The notes below the pieces were generated by a model, which was given only the letters and a program-made list of their open reading frames with translations, did not search any database and had not been told where the DNA came from. Positions 58,094 to 64,000 of a DNA stretch of 64,000 nt are shown piece after piece. Origin of the DNA: Begonia masoniana (lineage: Eukaryota > Streptophyta > Magnoliopsida > Cucurbitales > Begoniaceae); assembly GCA_022432975.1 (NCBI GenBank), contig CM039512.1, positions 44,976,309 to 45,040,308 on the forward strand, written 5' to 3'. The position numbers and the translations under genes are program-made. Positions within the stretch are counted from its first letter, which is position 1; each line of letters begins with the position of its first letter.

Positions 58094-59860
58094 TTACATA
58101 AGGAATCCAAGTCCCATGCATTGTACATGATTCTTAAAGTTTGACAGTGGCATGCCTTTTGTCAAAAAATCAGCTAACATCAACTCAGTGCTAATGTGCT
58201 CAATGACCACTGATTTATCCTTAACACGTTCTCTTATGTCGATGTGCTTGCTTCGACTACCACTTTTATTAATTTTAGCCATAAAAACAGCAACTGAGTT
58301 GTCACAATACAATCTCAATGGCTTAGGAATTGAATCCACAATTCTAAGTCCAGCAATAAAACTCCGCATCCATACACTATGCAGTGTAGCCTCAAAACAA
58401 GAAATGAACTCTGCTTCCATAGTAGAAGTAGCAGTTAGTGATTGTTTTGCACTCCTTATCACACAGCTCCACCAGCTAACATAAAAATGTATCTGGAAGT
58501 TGATTTACGAGAATCAACACAGCCAGCGAAGTCTGAATCAGAATATCTAATCACTTCTAAATCATCAGTCCGTCTGTATATAAGCATGTAATCTTTTGTC
58601 CCCTGAAGGTATCTCATAACCTTCTTTGTAGCTATCCAGTGTTCACTCTAATATCGTCTCAACATTCCAACAACGAATGCAATGTCATGTCTAATACAAA
58701 CCTGAGCATACATAAGGCTTCCAACAGCTGAAGCATATGGAATATTTTTCATTTGCTCCCTCTCAAGATCGTTCTTCGGGCACTGGTTCAAATTGAACCT
58801 ATCACCCTTCACGATGGGAGCAACACTAGGCGAACAATCTTTCATCTTGAATCTCTCTAAAACTTTATTGGTATCTCATAACCTTCTTTGTAGCTATCCA
58901 GTGGTCACTCTGATATCGTCTCAACATTCCAATAACGAATGCAATGTCAGGTCTAATACAAACCTGAGCATACATAAGGCTTCCAACAGCTGAAGCATAT
59001 GGAATATTCTTCATTCGCTTCCTCTCAAGATCGTTCTTCGGGCACTGGTTCAAATTGAACCTATCACCCTTCACGATAGGAGCAACACTAGGCGAACAAT
59101 CTTTCATCTTGAATCTCTCTAAAACTTTATTGATATAGGCTTCCTGAGACAAACCCAAAATACCTTGAAATCTGTCTCGATATATCTTAATTCCTATAAC
59201 ATAGGATGCATCACCCATATCTTTCATGTCAAAGTTTTGCAAGAGAAATTGTTTCATCTCATGTAATAATCTTTTATCATTAGTAGCAAGCAAAATATCA
59301 TTCACGTATAAAATCAAGAAACAAATCTTACTCCCACTGATTTTAAGGTAAATACATTGATCCATAATGTTCTCTAAAAAACCAAATGAAGAGATAACAT
59401 CATAAAATTTTAAATACCATTGGTGAAAAGCGTGTTTCAATCCGTAAATAGATTTTCTAAGCTTGCAAACTAAATGTTCACCTTCATTAGAGGAAAATTC
59501 TTCAAGTTGTTTCATATAAACTTCTTTCTCGAGATCTCTATTTAAAAATGCTTTTGTCACATCCATTTGTTGCAACTCAAAGTCAAAATATGCAAACAAT
59601 GCTAGAATAATGAGAAGATAATCTTTCTTAGATACAGGAGAAAAATTTTCCTTGTAGTCGATTCCTTCAAACTGAGTGAATTGTTAATCTATGAGTCTTG
59701 CTTTATATCTCTCAATATTGCCTAATGAGTCTTTCTTAGTTTTGAAAATCCATTTACATCCTATGACTTTTACACCAACAGGCAACTTGACGAGATCCTA
59801 AACTTTATTAGAACTCATAGAATCCATCTCATCTTTCATAGCATCATACCATAAGTTTGA
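58094..59860 (-). pseudogene. Copia reverse transcriptase and RNase H, decayed
   Basis: The RT region reads MDVTKAFLNRDLEKEVYMKQ, then KLRKSIYGLKHAFHQW, then LILYVNDILLATNDKRLL. The catalytic YVDD box is therefore YVND, loss of an essential metal-binding aspartate. The connection domain includes CPKNDLERKRMKNIPYASAV. RNase H (58462 down to 58094) has TATSTMEAEFIS, LRLYCDNSVAVFMAKI, SKHIDIRERVKD and LADFLTKGM, and ends normally. A 261-bp tandem duplication (58609-58869 and 58870-59130) repeats 87 codons in this gene, and several stops lie between RT and RNase H. Confidence 0.93.
58609..59130. repeat. 261-bp tandem duplication inside pol
   Basis: Two adjacent units starting GGTATCTCATAACCTTCTTT at 58609 and 58870 differ by only a few bases. 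The period is 87 codons, so the duplication is in frame. Confidence 0.95.
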
Positions 59861-60950
59861 TTCTTTTCAACTCACAGCTTGTAAAAACGTTTTAGGATTA
59901 TTTTCAGCTACAATATTATAATCTGATTCTTGTAAATACACAAAATACTCATTAGAGATTGCCGATTTCTTTTCTCTATTAGATCTCCTTAATGTTGTTT
60001 CCATATTTTCTTGAGAAATATGTTGGTCAACTCGTTGATCAACAATTTTCGGTATTCTCTCAAGAACTTGATCTACTTGATTATTATCAGCAACTTGTGG
60101 AGCTTCAATGATTGATTGTTCAACACTCATTTGGTCTTGAGAAGTGTGATTCATAATAATCAATTTATCACTTGATTTACAACGTTTAACATCAATGTGA
60201 TCTCTTTCAGTAACAATGTGCCGAAATTGATCACTTCCACTAATCAAGTGATTCTCAAAAAATTTGGCATTTCTTGATTCTACAATTCTAATGCTATGAG
60301 ATGGACAATAAAATCTATAACCCTTAAATTTTTTGGCATATCCAATGAAATATCCACTGATAGTCCTTAGGTCTAGTTTCTTCTCTTGTGGATTATATAT
60401 CCTTACTTCAGACGGATAACTTCATATGCGTATATGCTGTAAACTCGGCTTCCAACCCTTAAATAACTCAAATGGTGTTTTAGCAACAACCTTTGTTGGA
60501 ACTCGATTTAATATATACACGCCCGTCTTAAGTGACTCAGTCCACAAGGAATCCAAAAGTTTGGAGCTGCTACGCATACTTCTCACCATGTCCAATAATG
60601 TTCGGTTTCTGCTTTCAGATACACCATTCTGGTCCGGAGAACCAGGCATAGTATATTGAGTAACTATTTCATGCTCTTGAAGAAACTTCGCAAACGGACC
60701 AGGTGCTTGTCCATTATCAGGGTATCTACCATACTACTTATCACCTCTATCACTTCTCACGATCTTTATTTGCTTACCACACTGTTTTTCTACTTCAGCC
60801 TTGAAAACCTTAAAGGCTTCTAGTGCTTCATTCTTATGATGAAGCAAATAGATGTACATATATCGCGAAAATCATCTATGAAAGAGATTAAGTATCTTGG
60901 ACCATAAGAGTCCATAACCGGACTACAAATATCCGTATGAATGATCTCTA
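59861..60950 (-). pseudogene. Copia integrase core and linker, decayed
   Basis: The linker (60247 down to 59867) carries SNREKKSAISNEYFVYLQ, the usual region upstream of RT. The integrase core includes [18 protein letters not shown] and [20 protein letters not shown], which hold the conserved glutamate region of the DDE enzyme. Upstream parts (60660-60950) are scattered over frames with stops. No complete catalytic triad can be read in one frame. Confidence 0.85.
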
Positions 60951-61568
60951 ATATGTCAGTACTCTTCTTTGCACTTTTTTTACTCTTGTTGGTCTGTTAC
61001 CTTTAATGTAGTCCAAACAAGTGTCAAAATCAGTAAAATCCAAAGCACAAAGTACTTTATAATTCACTAATCTTTTAATTCTCTCTATGGAGATATGTCC
61101 CAACCTCCGATGCCATAAGATAGAAGAGTCTTCATTTGTAGCACAACTTTTATTACCAACATAAACATACATAGCATTATAAGCAGTATCACATTGTAAA
61201 TTGAGAAAGAAAAGACCATTAGACAATATACCATTCCTAACAAGATCAGATTTGTAAAATAAATTGAAGTTTACATCTGAAAAGTTAAAGGAATATCTCA
61301 ATGGTACAAGTCTCGATACAGAAATCAAATTCCTAGAGAAACTAGGAATATAAAATGTATTTTCAATATCTAGTACAAAACCACTACTTATAATTAAAGT
61401 GCATGTGCCAATGGCTTCCACACGTGAACGTATTTTACTGCCTGTATAAATGTATTGCTCACTTCCCACTGACTTCCTTAGATTTCTCATACCCTGCAAG
61501 GTATTTGAAATATAGATTGTAGAACCTGAATCAATCTACCATGTGTCACAAATAGAATTAACTATATT
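60948..61568 (-). pseudogene. Copia protease and integrase zinc-binding region, decayed
   Basis: After CDTW a TAG directly precedes IDSGSTIYISNTLQGM, the aspartic-protease active site. The frame then runs on through VPLRYSFNFSD to ILWHRRLGHISIERIKRL and DTCLDYIKGNRP. The histidine pair of the integrase HHCC domain is present, but the second cysteine of CxxC is tyrosine. The frame ends near 60950. Confidence 0.88.
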
Positions 61569-62386
61569 AGATTCAAAACAAACAAGTGAGATTAACGTAC
61601 CTTTCTTTTCAAGCCAAACTTTATATTTGGTGCAATCCTTCTTTATGTGTCCCTTCTTGTTACAGAAGAAACACCTGGATTCTTTCTTGATTCCAGGATC
61701 TTGGATAGGTATCTTTACATTTCCGCTTCTTTTTGGCTTGACGTTGGCTCTTTCCTTGTGTTGTCACATATGCACTCTCACCCATTTCCATAACTAATCT
61801 ACCTTCCTCTTGAACACACATGATCAATAATTCATTGATAGACCATTTATCCTTATGTGTGTTGTGAAATATTTTGAATGATCCATATGCTTGTGGAAGA
61901 GTGTTTAAAATATAGTGCACAAGAAAGGAGTCAGACATGTCAACATCAAGGTTTTTTGAGCTGAGGTGCAATGTCCTTCATTTGCATTATGTGCTCACAC
62001 ACACCATTCATTGATATGAGCCTTAATAATGAAAATTTTATTATTAGGGTGCTGACAAGTGCCTTATCTGAAGTCTCAAATTGTTGATCAATAGACTTCA
62101 GCAAATCCTTGACATTTTTATGCTCACCAACTGAACCTCGTATACTAGCACAAATATTAGTCATTATATACATAATGCTGAGGTGATTATATCGCTCCCA
62201 ACGCTCACTAAGAATAAGATCTTTCTTACTACTAGTAGAAGTAATAATTGGCTCATCTTTTCTTATAGCATTATCAAAGTCCATAGGCCCCATTTTGAGA
62301 AGGATTTTTTCCCTCCAAAACTTATAGTTTTCACCATTCAATTCAGGAATATCACATTTGAAATTAGAGAAATTACCAATATTCAT
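61569..62386 (-). pseudogene. Copia gag, frameshifted
   Basis: The ATG at 62386 begins MNIGNFSNFKCDIPELNGEN, then YKFWREKILLKM, the typical start of a UBN2-type copia gag. The first frame runs to 61946 (CEHIMQMKDIAPQLKKP). The second (61971 down to 61660) has ILNTLPQAYGSFKIFHN. A third holds an intact zinc knuckle, CFFCNKKGHIKKDC, near 61625-61675. At least two frameshifts separate these parts. Confidence 0.9.
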
Positions 62387-63325
62387 AGCTACAAAATAAA
62401 AAAATAGACATGCTTATCAACTACAATATGAAACCAACAACATAAATCATACTTTATCAATATAAATCATGCTCAAAGATTATGAATCAAGTGACATAAA
62501 ACGTGCATGTGGGCTAAAGTTTATATTCAATAAGATTCATATAACGTTATGATAAAATTATTGAATCATATTCCCTTTCTTAATACATGTGGGTAACTTA
62601 AGAAATATAATTCGATATTTTATCTTAATTAATTATACAAATATAATAGAGATTATTGTGGGATAAAATCCATTATATTCATGTAATTAATCCATTATAT
62701 ATATATAAATTTGGATAATTAAAGATGTTGTGACTACTCAATAATTAACTAAATTATACAGATCATTCAACATTTGAATTAATTATGCAAAATATTCATA
62801 CTTAAAAAAAATCATAATATATGAACATGAATTAATATAAACTATAATTTTTTTTTAACCTTTAAGAAAATAAATAATATATTTATTTAAAATCCAAAAT
62901 CATCAGTAATTAAGTTCCAGCCGAATGGCAGCCCACTCAATTATTCATGAGAGAGGCACTGGTTCAAATCCCATGAGGCGCAATAACATTATTTGGTCCT
63001 TCTTAAACTACACGTAGTTCACTTTATGCCTTCTGTATGATAACCGAAATACATGTACTCTTAACCTACCAGACATTACATGTGGTTTTGGTTATCTTCA
63101 ATCTCTAAATGGGTCATTTTGACCCTCGCGTAACCTGCCAAAAAACCAACCATAAATCCGATGATATCTCATGATTTTAGACAGCAAATTCGATGATTCA
63201 AAATGCAGTATGTTCGTAATCAAGTTTCTGTATGATTCTTAACAAAAAAAACTGCTTTGAAAATGCCCAAAACGTAAAATTTTAATATGAAAAAAAAAAT
63301 CAACTATCAAGACAGAGGTGTTACT
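62387..63325 (-). other. Copia leader between primer site and gag
   Basis: An unusually long leader of about 940 bp, AT-rich, with no frame of note. Around 62930-62985 on the plus strand there is a tRNA-like B-box (GGTTCAAATCC). It may contain an old small insertion. Confidence 0.5.
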
Positions 63326-63337
63326 GCTCTGATACCA
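63326..63337 (-). other. Primer binding site of the minus copia element
   Basis: TGGTATCAGAGC on the minus strand directly abuts the 5' LTR. It matches the plant initiator methionine tRNA. Confidence 0.95.
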
Positions 63338-63615
63338 ACATTTAAATTTAATCTTTATCGAACTAACATGCCTTTTCTTATGACATAAGACAAACATTTA
63401 GAATCTCTTCTAAACCTTTAATTCTCACGAACGATGGTGTATATCTGAATCAATGAGAAAATGGGCTTAGCGGACCTTCAACAAATGACCCCTCAAATAT
63501 AAACTTTTTCCATCAAAGAGTTTCCATTGATAGGGTGCAACATGGACGGTTGCCTTTGATGGTGTCTTTTGAAAAATCTCAACAAACCATATAGTAATTA
63601 ACATAATTACTAACA
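63338..63615 (-). mobile_element. Copia 5' LTR
   Basis: About 278 bp, homologous to 57465-57813 but lacking ~70 bp. The plus-strand right end is AATTACTAACA, followed by the TATTC target duplication. Confidence 0.88.
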
Positions 63616-63620
63616 TATTC

Positions 63621-64000
63621 AACATACAAGATTTCAACAAAGAAGATAGAGAAATTTGTTGAAAAAAATATAAAGAAGAAATAGTAAGCGACTGAAAGAT
63701 TGGAGGAAAGAAAGATATTCTGTTTTCAAAAAATAAGTTGAAAGAGAGAGAGAGAGAGAGAAAGCTTTTGGGAGAGATAATCATTTTATTTAAAAAAATG
63801 ACACATTTGGCAAAGAAAGATAACCAAGCAAGAGATCAAAATAAAGAGAAAGTAACCCACTAAAAAAAAGGAGTCAGACATGCGAAGAAATCTTCGTATG
63901 ACTATTAGAGTTGACAAATGAGCCTGCCGAGCCGAGCCAAAATTAGTTCGGCTCACCTAGGCAAGCCTAACGAGCCTACCGAGTCTAACGAGTCGAGGCT
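63621..64000. other. Intergenic with (GA)n and GAGCC repeats
   Basis: A (GA)n microsatellite lies at 63739-63761. From 63918 to the window end a GC-richer stretch contains repeated GAGCC/CGAGCC/GAGTC motifs (for example GCCGAGCCGAGCC), a type common at plant transposon remnants. It is truncated by the window. Confidence 0.6.

Larger units (their letters stand above)
57465..63615 (-). mobile_element. Full-length decayed Ty1/copia element, TSD TATTC
   Basis: A 6.15-kb minus-strand element. The 3' LTR is 57465-57813 and the 5' LTR is 63338-63615. The primer site is at 63326-63337. Perfect TATTC duplications lie at 57460-57464 and 63616-63620. The gag, protease, integrase, RT and RNase H remains are in canonical copia order (integrase before RT). 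Multiple stops and frameshifts, plus an active-site change, make it non-autonomous. Confidence 0.93.

Overview
The window is a heterochromatin-like stretch of a flowering-plant nuclear genome, probably a eudicot. The evidence is the plant initiator-tRNA primer sites (TGGTATCAGAGC), large-LTR Ty3/gypsy elements with a Tekay/Del-like gag, Ty1/copia elements, a Cassandra TRIM carrying 5S rRNA sequence, a class III peroxidase exon fragment, and an insert of plant mitochondrial rpl16. I find no intact host protein-coding gene. Almost every long open frame is either a decayed retroelement gene or an accidental frame across LTR repeats.

Layout. At 1-8137 a minus-strand gypsy element (gag, primer site, LTR) has inserted into the 5' LTR of a plus-strand gypsy element that keeps only gag between its LTRs. 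A solo LTR (4079-6251) sits in that same LTR. At 8138-13160 there is a solo LTR, an inverted LTR fragment carrying a mitochondrial insert with the end of rpl16, and a foldback element made of nested hairpins. At 13161-23436 one minus-strand solo LTR contains another solo LTR and a broken copia element. This stretch has a 100-N assembly gap followed by indel-rich, duplicated sequence that looks like assembly error. At 23798-26730 there is a solo LTR with a long noisy poly-T tract. At about 28000-34000 a DNA element with compound inverted termini and a peroxidase exon fragment lies between two ~0.5 kb direct repeats and is split by a solo LTR.

At 34514-43346 a TRIM element holds a copia element, which in turn holds two solo gypsy LTRs. 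All four insertions are supported by target-site duplications, and one gag frame reads through perfectly once its insertion is removed. At 45279-46095 is a complete Cassandra TRIM. At 46720-49632 is another solo LTR. At 50194-55672 is a structurally complete gypsy-type element with two ~2.6 kb LTRs and only 246 bp between them. At 57465-63615 is a full-length but decayed minus-strand copia element. The remaining gaps are AT-rich sequence with microsatellites.

Nine solo LTRs have identified 5-bp target duplications, so LTR-LTR recombination has dominated here. The large LTRs share a backbone but each carries a different tandem-repeat array near the same place, often built on the palindrome TGACGTCA. 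The elements have no joint host function. Their history is nested insertion, recombination and C-to-T decay, and the non-autonomous ones would need proteins from relatives elsewhere in the genome.
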